The translations under genes were made by a program, and so were the position numbers. Shown one piece after another: positions 23,501-33,760 of a stretch of DNA of 64,000 bases; the stretch's first letter is position 1; the number at the start of each line of letters is the position of its first letter. The notes beneath the pieces are model-generated. The model was not told the origin of the DNA. It did not search any database and saw only the letters and a list, made by a program, of their open reading frames with translations. Location of the stretch: contig WPIO01000017.1 in NCBI GenBank assembly GCA_009760855.2, positions 3,584,501 through 3,648,500 on the forward strand, read 5' to 3'. The stretch comes from Cristatella mucedo (lineage: Eukaryota; Bryozoa; Phylactolaemata; Cristatellidae).

Positions 23501-26500
23501 GGGCATGATACGTGATAATAGTGTTAGAACGATCGATGACCGAGGTCTATGTGAATGCATTTGATGACCGAGGTCGTGGGCTCGAGCACTTCGGCATATG
23601 TGAAATGTCGGATAGAGATTAAGTTCTCTTAAGCTGATGCTGTACTAATGAATTATATTGTTTAATTTTTATCTGCTAGCAGATCGAACCTATAGTGTGT
23701 TTACACCTTTAAATATGGCCTACACTCGGTGCATTACAATCGCTGGCATTATTCATATTATAGAAGGTGTGACATATTCTTGACACCGTATTACCACAGT
23801 GGAAAAATGGGCAGGCACCCAGTGACCTTGGCCTTAGCTGGCAGACGGTATCGACACGTCCGTCCAGCACTACCAGCCGTGGCAAAATGATGTTGCACGT
23901 ATTTTGTGAGGGGCCAGCTATGGTTTTACTATCTTGGAAGGTTAGCAACCGAGAGATTGCTTGCAACCTGGGGATAAGTGACAAAGTTGTCCTATTTAAC
24001 ATTTGGAAAATGTCCGTGTTAGAGATGATTAGGAACCGATCTCCTTCTGGATGTCCTCGGGCTTCTACGGGGGGGGGGGGTGATCAGCTCTTGAATATGG
24101 AGTGCCTGCTGGCCTGTTTTGCACCTGCTCGAGTCCATGCCGAAACACATAGCACAGTCACGATCCTTGGCGAGAAGACGGTTTGGTGAAGGCTCAACGA
24201 ACACCAGCTTATGGTAAGGGTACCAAAGAAAGCTCCGATACTGAAAAAAAGTCCACACAGCTTGCATGAGAAGGCGTGGCAGCACAGACAGTGAGCTATC
24301 GAATATTTGAATCTAGTATTATTTACCGACGAAAGTAAGCTCGCCATTATGGCAGCTGCAAGCATAGATACTACCATGCTGGAATGTGAGGTACATGCTG
24401 GTGCCTGCTTTCAGCATTCTGTGAATTTATGGCCTGAATCTGAGATGGTGTGGAGTGGCCTCGAAGCAGGCTGTGTAGGTGCACTTCACCACGTAGTGGC
24501 CATAATGAATAAAGGCGGCTGGCTACCTGTAAATCCTAGACAACGTTGCTGTGCCAAGTGCATTACGACTCCTAAGCACTATATTTATTTATCAACCGAA
24601 ACGATCCAAAACATACTGTTTTAAATTTTGCTGAGGTTTCTTGACAGGTCCCATCATTTTGCATGCTGGCAGTGGCCGAGTTAAATGATGTTAACTTTGA
24701 TCATCTATGGGTTGAGGTTCAGCATCGACTGAGAGTTCGAGAGAATAGCAACAGATCATCGGCCGAATTATGGGACAAATTGCGAGTGGTTTCGCAGGCT
24801 TTTTTTTGCGGGATGCCTATGAAACTTCAGCCCGAATAGCAAAAAATGATTGCTAATCTGGGAGAAGCCACAGCCTCTAGCATTAGTGCTTCTACTGCCT
24901 ATGCTGCCAATACATCAGAGTGAATTTGAAATGCAGTTGAGTTCAGCTCTGCTTGTGCATCAGGACGATCTAGAATTATTTCTGATTTCGGTCTGATAGG
25001 TTTTGCTATCCATGTCTATGATTGCAGAAAATAAAACTTCAGGACGTCTAATTACAAATATAGCAAAGCTTATCCGACCAAAATCAAATAATTCTAGATC
25101 GTCCTGATGCACAAGCAGAGCTGAAAATTTTAAATTTCACTCTTGATACCTGAAGTATTTGCCGAGCTATTAAACTTACAAGATACAAAGCTACACTGCA
25201 AATGAAGCTTTTTGAAATCACAAACATGCGCCTCAGCAACCTCGATCTAGTAAGGTTCAACAAATTGGGATGCAGGTCGAATATGAAGCAGAGATGGTAC
25301 GATTGTTACTTGTAGATATGTTGCTTCCAGTTTATGTCAGGGTTAGCCATGGCTATGATAGCTCAGGAGGTAAGGTGCTTGCTCTTCACGGCCGAGGTCG
25401 TGGGTTTGAATCCCACAGAGGGCAATTATTTATTGCTAACTGCAAGTGGTGGTGATAGTCACTAAGGCTCTTCTGTCGCTGTACACATGATTCCGTAAAT
25501 CTGAAAATGGAATAATAGGTTGCATAATAATTTTTTCTTGTACGTTAAGTCGTCAGAACTTCTGTACCCGTTTCTAACGTTTGTCTTTTTGAAAGGTACC
25601 CTAAACAAATTTATTCGATTGCCCCTTAGTCGGTAACAGGCAAGACGGTAACGTTGTACAAGAGCTGTGGAAGTGAGTTCCACAGTCTTGAACCTGCTGC
25701 GCTAAAACTGGAAGCAAAGGCACCAACAAGTGAAAGAGTGGTATGGCACATTTAGTGTCCTAAGAGGATCTGAGTTCTCCAGGAGGCCAAAACTGATTAA
25801 GCCTGTATTAAGATGCAAAAATCCATTAATTAGCCGAGAGAGTTGTTCCATTATACTGAAAAGCTATGTTGAATAAATGGCACAACGCTGATAATTTGTT
25901 TTCAACCACCATTCTGTACCTTTAGGTGTGCACAGTGCAGTATAGCCCTAGTGTTAACTAGGAAGTGGCTGCTGTTAGGGTTTGCCGTACTGCTAATTAG
26001 ACCAAACCATTAGGTCATACAGATAGATTGCATTTAATCTAGCAATATGGACGTAGTGTAGGGTGGGGACTTCAGTTGGTAACCAGCTCTCGAAGTTATT
26101 GTGATCACATTGCATTGTTATTACAGCTGAGGTAGGCTGCTAGTCTGTCAACCTCCCTTCTAACCATCCTCATATTGGAATGTCAGGGTAAGCAGGGAAG
26201 CAAGAGAATCACATCACATAATTTCTGATCAGTACCCAAAGCCATCAAGATGGCTTACGCTGGGAAAACACTACTGCATATAGCCAGGGAGCTTTTTATG
26301 TGGAATGGTGCCGTGCACCGAATTGCTGACAGTATTGCCGAGATCTTGGGTAATTTCCGTAACGATGGTTAAATCAGATATCTAGGCGTAAAGTAAAAGA
26401 AGAAACAGGCAAATGGGACTTGCTCCACTCTTTAGATACCCACGGTGAGTTATTCGAAGTCAACTATCGATCAGTTAATAGTTGGTCTACACCAAAGGTC

Positions 26501-29272
26501 GGCAAACTTTTCAGACTACTAGGCCATTTCAGGAGGTCAAGAATTTACGCTAAGCCAGAAGAAACCACACCCACTCTGCCCCGCCGGGAGTGGGCGTAGT
26601 GGCTACACCCACTTTATACTGCCAAACGAGCAAAGCAATATCAAGCACAATAGCACTTAGCTCTCAACTCAAAGGAAAAAGTGGCCGAGAGACGGCTCGT
26701 GCCTCAAAAACTCCTTAGTTAGTCATACTCTTAAGTCAAAGTGGTTCTATAGTGAAGATGAAGAAAACCGCAGCAACAATTAGTACAGATCCATCAATAA
26801 GAAACTAGGGGGCCGCTAGGCCAGAGTGGAGCACTAGCTAGGCCGGACCTGGCAAACAACTTTCTCAGATTGAACTATTATATAATCAACTAGCCAATTA
26901 TCGGAAAGCTAAGTATTAAGCCGGAAATGGGAAAGCCTAACCTTCTTAATTGGCTCGGTAGGTGTATATCGTGTAGCTACTGTCTCGCCTAGGCATTTGT
27001 GGCACTGCAGTGGTTTAGGTCCTGCCTCAGTGGGAAACTTCAGAGCAATGATGTCCAGAGGCAACACAGTGACATCCGGGTAGCCTTAAGAGGATGGGAT
27101 ACTCTAGGGATCTGTACTTAATTCGCTTCTTTTCGCAATTTACACCCTTCCTCTTGCCGATGCAATTGCCAAGCACAATTTAAGCTTTCATTTATATGCA
27201 GATAATACATAACTGCTTTGATCTCGACATGCCAACCATCACATCAAGCTCTCAACTTCCTTGCTGCACGTTTTGCTGACATTTGCACTTGGATGGTAAC
27301 ACACTTTCTTAAATTGGATGGCAATCAAACCGACTTAGTAGTTATGCATCAACCTAGTGTTACTCAGCAATTGGAAACATAACCTTCAAAATGGGCTCGG
27401 CCAGCATATCTTCTGTAGCATATGCATGATTTGTAGGTGTCCTGTTCCAAAGTAATCTTTCACTAGACGACCTGATCAGCTCCACAGTCATTTCTGCCTA
27501 CTTTTAGCTTTGTAACATTGAAAAAATTCGGGCCTGCTTAGACAGGGAAACTACGTTTAAGTTGGTCCACGTCTTGTGACTTCCCACCTTGACATCTGTA
27601 ACTCACTACTCATAGATAGTCGACCATTTTAATAAGGCGATTACAGTTCAAAAAACTTTGCAGTCAGGCTTGTTTGTCGTGAGCATTGCAGCTGCCACAT
27701 TACACCACTTCTCACTGACCTGCACAGGCTCCCCATTAAGCAGCTCATCGACTTCATGGTTTTATCACTCACTTTTAGGCCCTTTCATTCTTTTGCTCTA
27801 GCTTACCTATCCCGACTACCTCACAATCAGGCTAGGTAGTTATCATGTCACATGCTTTTCTGTCTCAAGAAGTAGTTAAGCTGTGCCTCTAACCAACCTC
27901 ACAAAAATTTGGGCTTGCTTAGATGCGGACACCACCTCTCAGCCAGTCAATGCATTCGCGACCTCCCGACTTGTAGGTCTTCCTGTGGTATAGTAAGACT
28001 CTTGAAGTTGGTGCCTTTCACTTGGCAGCTGCTGCTGCTGCTTGCCAGTCGTAAACGATGAAAGAGCCTCCACTTCTCATCAGTTTGTACTGGCCGCCCA
28101 TCAAGCAGCATATTGACCAAGATTCTGTCTCTCACCAAGGTTAAATATTCCTTCATTTCAGTGGTCCAACTTATCTATCCGAATCGCTTTCTCATCGGGC
28201 CTCTCGTTGCACGACCTGCACTTCTTACTCATGTCGTTCGGTTGTGCCCTTAACTAACTTAAATTCCTTGGAGACCGTGCCTTTAGTTACTACGTTTCCA
28301 AGCTGTGATCTTCATACTGAAACCATATCATCCCTTGATTTGACGACACTCGAAAAGAAGCTAAAACTTTCCAATGTCCTTTGTGTGTTGTGAAACTGAA
28401 CATTCGTGACACCATTGACATTTTCCTCTTTGCAACAGGTATTAATTCCCCATCCCTTCTTATTTTCCTTCTTTAGATCGCTAAAGATGCTAAAGAATGT
28501 TGCCAAGAATGTGTTTCAGAATTCATCAGCTTCATCACCAGCGAGTATCCTTTTTGTACGTATGTATTCCAGCCTGTTTTTTCAATTATATAAATTTAGA
28601 AAGTATGATTACATATCCAAAATCATCCTTTCAGTCCCATGATGAGTTCTGTAATGGAATCACGCATCTCAAGGTCGGTGGATGCAGCACAACTGCACAA
28701 CTGTGTGTTCCTATATGCATATTGCAGACTCGATGCTTTTTCTCATCAGACATGTATTGTGCCTTGATATGCCTCTTACTCTCAGAGCGAGTGAACGTTG
28801 TGCTCAGGAGAAGCGTAAAACCATAAATGGTGAAGACATACTGTTTGCTATGTCATCGCTTGGCTTTGACAATTACGTTGAGCCTCTCAAGACTTTTCTG
28901 CAAAAGTACCGCGAGGTATGCTGCCAGCTTTGTGCTTTCACTGCTAAGCCTGTCATTGTTGAATTTTAATGCATGAGACCTGCTGGCTTGCTTTCAGTCC
29001 ACGAAAAATGAGAAGGGTGTTGGCAGTTCGGATCATTCTCTTGACTATCAGAATGCCACATACGGTAAGTGTCCAGCATTCTGTATCATATTTATTTTGC
29101 TACGAAGCACATAAAAAAGAATTTAGCACCAAAGTTGCGATCCTTTGTAGACACCGCAGTCCTTACTCAGGAAGGCAACCAGCAGCAACCTACTAACGTG
29201 ATCTACACGACACCTTACCCAGGCTATATGACAGCCAGCAACACAGGCAATGGTGGCCTTGATACGGACTAA
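20565..29272 (+). CDS. NFYB: Nuclear transcription factor Y subunit beta (NF-YB), complete
   Basis: NF-YB is the histone-fold subunit that pairs with NF-YC and, with NF-YA, binds CCAAT boxes in promoters. Six coding exons splice in frame: 20565-20696, 22549-22614, 28477-28544, 28786-28915, 28998-29064 and 29151-29272 (TAA), giving 194 residues against about 207 in human. The acidic N terminus (residues 1-44) is variable. The core starts at [16 protein letters not shown] and runs through [39 protein letters not shown] and [14 protein letters not shown] (about residue 132). The Gln/Thr/Tyr-rich tail ends in GGLDTD. The start ATG has G at -3 and +4. Intron 2 is 5.9 kb and full of repeats; intron 3 has a weak donor (GTATCC), fixed by the SE/AS codon split. 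One core position reads Cys where vertebrates have Val (KECCQEC). A 5' untranslated exon cannot be placed. Confidence 0.97.
21400..21850 (+). mobile_element. LINE RT C-terminus and tail, old copy
   Basis: In NFYB intron 1. CTTGCTCCAGCCTATCTATC, ATGCTCCCAAAGCCTGGAAC and GACTTGACCACATTTAAAAA correspond to the LINE C-terminal codons, followed by degraded TGCATGC and CTAACCACATTGGCATG blocks. There is a small internal duplication (GGGTCCCTTTTGGAA/AGGTTCTTTTTGGAA). Confidence 0.75.
23530..23680 (+). mobile_element. tRNA-derived SINE, family B, decayed
   Basis: In NFYB intron 2. GATGACCGAGGTCTATGTG, GATGACCGAGGTCGTGGGCT and GAGATTAAGTTCTCTTAAG match the copy at 16028, including the same internal duplication of the GACCGAGGTC block. 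Confidence 0.6.
23885..24650 (+). pseudogene. Tc1/mariner-like transposase fossil
   Basis: In NFYB intron 2. An HTH-like [18 protein letters not shown] comes first. A G12 run and stops interrupt the frame, then [20 protein letters not shown] appears, followed by [10 protein letters not shown] (first catalytic Asp context of Tc1 elements), [10 protein letters not shown] and [17 protein letters not shown]. The order fits Tc1-like transposases. The remaining catalytic residues cannot be located. Confidence 0.6.
24944..25250. repeat. Fold-back repeat in NFYB intron 2
   Basis: Arms 24944-24998 and 25070-25123 are inverted copies of about 54 bp with few mismatches (core CAGCTCTGCTTGTGCATCAG reversed as CTGATGCACAAGCAGAGCTG) around a loop of about 71 bp. 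The right arm continues to 25250 as a copy of the repeat at 11219-11350. Confidence 0.8.
25340..25490 (+). mobile_element. tRNA-derived SINE, family A, sense
   Basis: Clear A box (TAGCTCAGGAGGTAAGG) and B box (GGGTTTGAATCCCACAG), followed by family A body GGTGATAGTCACTAAGGC and TCTTCTGTCGCT. It is the only family A copy I found in this orientation. It lies in NFYB intron 2. It lacks the 3' half of an acceptor stem, so it is not a tRNA gene. Confidence 0.8.
25500..26980. other. NFYB intron 2 central part, mostly unrecognised
   Basis: Around 25640-25740 the minus strand reads [10 protein letters not shown], as in CR1-type RT C-termini, so a very old LINE piece is possible. Nothing else was identified. 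Confidence 0.35.
26985..28390 (+). mobile_element. LINE RT to 3' region, heavily decayed
   Basis: In NFYB intron 2, sense to the gene. TTGTGGCACTGCAGTGGTTT, CCTCTTGCCGATGCAATTGC, ATGCAGATAATACATAACTG (YADD region), CTTAAATTGGATGGCAATCA and CAAACATCTGT-type tail codons follow LINE order with many indels. It ends just before NFYB exon 3. Confidence 0.75.
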
Positions 29273-29860
29273 CTGCATTGGCTATGGTCATGTGGCTTGT
29301 CAACACCTTCGAACTCTACCTTGCCTTTTCTGGGTAGCACAGAAATTGCAGCAATGTTTATAGTGGGTTCAAGAAGAACCCTAAAAAGGCATGCCATTCG
29401 TTGATAGGTATTTGGGCTCCCTGCAAGCAGTCCGGCATATTGGCTCTTTACTATTCATCGAATGTTAGCAGCTGCCATCTTGCTTATTGGTGCATTTATA
29501 TGATTGTCTGTGTCCTCAGCACGTGCTCGGTCACCAGATATAGACTACCCATCTGCCCGTCATTACGTTTGTCTAAGTTAATGTTGAGATACAGAGGTGC
29601 CTTTCTATGAATGGCATGATTATTGTAATAGTAATGCATATATAAATATATATGCATATGTAAATCCATTTTATACAATGTGACCTTGTGTCATTATTAC
29701 ACATGCTGAAAAGATATTGCGACAAAAGTAAGCAGTTTATTTATTTAATTGGTAATTTGTATATGGGCAGCGTACATGGTAGGTGCATGGCTTATGTCCT
29801 TGTATTCTATAGCTTGCCCCTGAGTCTTAGTCTTGAGATAAATTGCTTCCATGCATCTAT
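29273..29860 (+). other. NFYB 3' flank
   Basis: Presumed 3' untranslated sequence and flank. AT-rich, with a TATAAATATATATGCATATG stretch near 29640. No canonical AATAAA was found close to the stop, so the cleavage site is not placed. Confidence 0.35.
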
Positions 29861-29861
29861 T

Positions 29862-30007
29862 TGTCACAGCATTGAGTGGGTCCACGTGATTCGTCCTTCA
29901 TGTGCTTATATGCATGCTCACACTGTGCATGCTGCCCATTCGATCATGCTTCCTTTGCAGCAAATGTAAAGTGCGTAGAATGTGATTGAGTTCTCTGAGG
30001 GCACTAT

Positions 30008-30050
<43 letters not shown>
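29862..30050 (+). mobile_element. LINE 3' end fragment with (AT)n end
   Basis: ATTGAGTGGGTCCACGTGAT, TGCATGCTCACACTGTGCAT and GCAGCAAATGTAAAGTGCGT are followed by a tail replaced with about 40 bp of AT dinucleotide. Confidence 0.8.
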
Positions 30051-30054
<4 letters not shown>

Positions 30055-30057
<3 letters not shown>

Positions 30058-30140
30058 ATTTTCTCGAGTCCACGACCTTGGCCAGACCTTTTTTGGGGCG
30101 AGCATCTTAACCACTGGGTCAAACCAGCACGGCATTATTA
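30055..30140 (-). mobile_element. tRNA-derived SINE, family B head, antisense
   Basis: CTCGAGTCCACGACCTTGGC (reversed B box) and GAGCATCTTAACCACTGGGT (reversed A box) match the family B head. It abuts the (AT)n end of the LINE fragment in opposite orientation. Confidence 0.65.
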
Positions 30141-30317
30141 TTATTACTTCATGACCCAGGCCGTTGGTTTGAGTGGACCAGGTTGCTATGGAGTTTGGCT
30201 ATCTAAACATGACATTTCTAACGGCTAAAAAGATTGCCATTTTGTAGGATTTGCTCTATATGAGCTCTCTTGTCTTTGCATAGTCGCCGTTGGAGCATAG
30301 TCCAACATACCTAGAAT

Positions 30318-30640
30318 GTCACTGTACGACAGTATCTCCAAAGGACGACTGCTGGCCTTTCATGTAACTGGACTAAGCTACTGAGCATTGGCACGGACTC
30401 TTAAAACCAGCCATAGAGCAGTAAGCTACAACCTTTTGGCACTATGGCTGATAGACAAAGCTCTGGTCGGCCATGGAAGACGACCCGCGGACGACTTTCA
30501 CCTGAGGGTGCTGACTCTTCGGCGCCGGAAAGCATCGCTGTGGGAGCTGTCTGAATAACAGACGCTGGTGACCACTACGGCATGGTCACAGGCCGTAAGA
30601 GACAGTACGCCAGAGCTTGGCTAGTCATGACATAATGTGA
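30318..30640 (+). pseudogene. Tc1-like transposase N-terminal fossil
   Basis: One frame reads MSLYDSISKGRLLAFHVTGL, then a stop, then ALARTLKTSHRAVSYNLLAL, GHGRRPADDF and LRVLTLRRRKASLWELSE before further stops. The GLS-x-ALARxL-x-S-x-AVSYNL pattern and the following GRP segment fit the paired HTH and linker of Tc1-type transposases. No catalytic domain remains. Confidence 0.5.
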
Positions 30641-30744
30641 GGAGTTGCGTTACGAAAGCTTTTGCATACTCACCGATCGGCAAAGAGGTCGTCTCAGGCG
30701 GCCCTGGGACCACGTCCACTACAAGCAGACGACAGGAGTTTTGT

Positions 30745-31158
30745 CAACAGTTTAATAATAATAATAATAGCATAATAGAAATAATACACTTATAATAATA
30801 ATAATAATATTGCACTTGATAAAGCGCCCTCAGAGAACTTAATCTCTTTCTAGGCGCTTTACATTTGCTGCAAAGTGATACGCAATAGAATAGTAAGTAA
30901 AATCATGCTTGAAAAAATCTCCCCAGAGAACTCAATCTTTCCCTAGGCGCTTTACATTTGCTGGAAAGGAAACCCAATCGAATGGTGAGTGGTATCATGC
31001 TTGATGAATAACATAGTCAGGGGTGACATGCACAGGGTCAGCATGCAAATGTGGTTAGTGGCAGCATGCACAGTGTCAGCACGCATAAGCACATGAAGGA
31101 CGAATCACAGGGACCCACTAAATGCTGTCCTAAATAGGTGTTTTTAAGTTCCTTTTAA
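30745..31158 (-). mobile_element. Two antisense LINE 3' tails, tandem
   Basis: The first (30745-30912) begins with (TAA)n and holds AAGCGCCCTCAGAGAACTTA. The second (30913-31158) repeats AGAGAACTCAATC and GGCGCTTTACATTTGCTG, then runs through GTGACATGCACAGGGTCAGC to CTAAATAGGTGTTTTTAAG. The second meets the plus-strand LINE head to head at 31158/31160. Confidence 0.85.
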
Positions 31159-31159
31159 A

Positions 31160-33760
31160 TGACCACATCCTCTAAAATAACCTGTGAATCGCGAAACCTC
31201 AAGACCCTTGACATCGATGCTGTCCGTGCGAGAATATCTGCTTCGCCTCTGCTGCTCAGTCCTCCCTCCGATCTGTCATCATTGGTAGATATCTACAACA
31301 CGACACTAGCTGACACGCTCGACGAGTTTGCACCTCTGACAAAGCGCACTGTGCGCCTCGCCCAGACGGCCTATGGTTTACCACAGACATTAAACTAGCC
31401 AGGTCTACTAAACGAAAGCTTGAAAAATCATACAAAAGATCCGGACTAACTGTCCATCGACAGGCATATGAATAAAAAAAAAATACTAGCTGATTTAACA
31501 GCCTCTTTTTGTATAGCGACAGAAGAGCCTTTACGGCTATCACCCCCGCTTGCAGTGGCGATAGAGGATCGCCCACTGCAGGATTTGAACTCACGACTTC
31601 GGGGCCGAGGTCGTGAAAAGACACCGCCTTACCTAGTGAGCCATGAAGACTACTGTAAGTCGTACCAATCGATCCTAGCAAAGGCCAAGTCTAGCTTCTA
31701 TAGAAACATTGTTGAATCACAGATGCACAATCCAAAAATGCTGATGTCGACAATAAACCATCTCCTCAACCGTTCCCAGATTAGCTCCTTACCTGATGAT
31801 CCTTGTGACGATCTAGCCGATTGCTTCTCTCGATTCTTTGTGCAGAAGATAGACAAGATCAGGGAATCCATCCCTGCGATGATAACCTCCCCACTAGAAT
31901 GCCGTTCCTCGGTTCCTGACTGCACCTCAATGTCTGCATTTAAGCAGGTCACTAGTGATCTAGTCCTAAAGTTCGTATCGCAATCAAAGAAGACAACAAG
32001 TCCTCTGGATCCTATTCCCACTGTCCTGCTCCTACGTTGCATTGATCTGCTGCTGTCATGCATAACTAACATCATTAATATGTTATTAGCCTCAGGTCAT
32101 GTCCCAGCACCTTTCAAAAAAGCTGTAGTCAGGCCTCTCCTCAAGAAAGCAACACTAGACCAAGAGAACTTGAGCAACTACCACCCAGTCTCCCTTCTAC
32201 CATTTCTATCAAAGACAATGGAACAAGTCGTGGCAAACCAGCTGAACTCATATATCGAAACCTCACACCTTGCTAGTAAGTTACAGTCTGGCTTCAAAGC
32301 TAATCACTCGACAGAGTCAGCATTGCTTAGGGTATACAAAGACCTCCTTAGGAATGCAGACATGGGTAGAGTGTCTCTGCTTGTTTTGCTCGATCTTTCG
32401 GCAGCTTTTGACACCATCGATCACAAAGTTCTTCTAGAGCGCCTCTCATCTCGCCTGGGCATCACTGGCACTGCTCTGCAGTGGTTCAGGTCATATCTCA
32501 GTGGGAGACTCCAGAGTATTGATGTGAATGGACAAAGATCATCTGAAGTACCTCTGAAATGTGGAGTACCTCAGGGCTCAGTGCTAGGTCCGGTTCTTTT
32601 CACGGTTTATACTCTGCCTCTTGCTGATGTGATTGCCAAGCACAATCTAGGCTTTCACTTCTATGCGGATGACACTCAGTTGTACCTTTGCTTTGATCCC
32701 TCCCAGCCTTCGAGCACCTCAAATTCTCTAAACTCACTTGCTGCATGCATTGATGGCATCCACACATAGATGGCGGCAAAGTTTCTAAAACTAAATGATG
32801 ACAAAACTAACTTACTAGTTATGGGCAAACCCAGTGTGATTCAGAGATTGGAAAGGCTGTCTCTCAAAATTGGCTCTGCCAGCATATCTCCTGTCGAATC
32901 AGCTCGAAATCTAGGTGTCATATTCCAAAGCGACCTCTCGTTAGACGACTATATCAGCTCCACAGTCAAATCTGCCTATTTTCAGCTTCATAACGTTGCT
33001 AAAATTCGGGCTTGTTTAGATAAGGATACCACATCTAAGTTGGTCCAGGCATTCGTGACATCTCGTCTCGACTTCTGCAATTCACTGCTTACTGGCCTAC
33101 CAGCATGTGCGATCAGGCGATTGCAGCTGGTGCAAAACTCTGCAGCTAGGCTTGTCTGTCGTGAGCATGGTAGTTGCCACATTACTCCACTTCTCGCCGA
33201 CCTGCACTGGCTACCAGTCAAGCAACGGATTGACTTCAAGGTTTTGTCGCTCACTTTTAGGTCCCTTCATTCTATGGTTCCAACCTATCTCTCAGATATA
33301 CTACCCCCATCAGGCCAAGCATCGTACCACCCGCTTTTCGGAATCCAACCGTTTACAAATACCTCGTACAAACCTTAAATCCTTTGGAGACCATGCATTT
33401 AGTTCGTATGCTCCCAAAGCCTGGAACTCCCTCCCGACCTGCGTCAGAACATCCCCTGACCTGACCACATTTAAAGGAACTTCAACACACCTATTTAGGA
33501 CAGCATTTAGTGGGTCCCTGTGATTCGTCCTTCACGTGCTTATTCGTGCTGACACTGTGCATGCTGCCACTAACCACATTTGCATGCCGACCCTGTGCAT
33601 GTCACCCCTAACCATGTTATTCATTTTGTTTGTTTTTCACGCATGATTTTACTTACTATTCAATTGCATTTCCCTTTGCAACAAATGTAAAGCGCCTAGA
33701 AAGAGATTAAGTTCTCTGAGGGCGCTTTATCAAGTACATTATTATTATTTTTATTATTAG
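31160..33760 (+). mobile_element. CR1/L2-like LINE with best-preserved reverse transcriptase
   Basis: It starts in the distal part of the endonuclease region (RNLKTLDIDAVRARISASPL), is split by a SINE at 31473-31642, and then encodes RT from EDYCKSYQSILAKAK to the end. Motif A LDLSAAFDTIDH, motif B GVPQGSVLGP and motif C FYADDTQLYLC are intact. A TAG at 32767-32769 stands where related copies have Trp (IxxWMAA). An extra C near 33307 shifts the last part (DILPP instead of DILPHQAK). The tail ends in (ATT)n at 33750-33760. Clade is judged from motif wording and the tail. The element is truncated at its 5' end, so it should not be autonomous. Confidence 0.92.
31473..31642 (-). mobile_element. 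tRNA-derived SINE, family A, inserted in the LINE
   Basis: A complete antisense SINE flanked by the 5 bp duplication ATGAA (31468-31472 and 31643-31647). On its own strand it opens GGCTCACTAGGTAAGG (A box), has GAGTTCAAATCCTGC (B box), the body GGGGGTGATAGCC and ends TGTTAAATCAGCTAGTATTT plus a T-run. Removing one duplication restores continuity with the uninterrupted copy at 6900-6950. Confidence 0.9.

Noticed and set aside
25340-25425. A functional tRNA gene
   Set aside because: A and B boxes are present, but there is no closing acceptor stem and the sequence continues into the SINE family A body shared with several other copies.
31468-32769. A 433-codon plus-strand frame as a stand-alone gene
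   Set aside because: Its first about 60 codons are an antisense SINE with a target duplication; the rest is LINE reverse transcriptase ending at a premature TAG.
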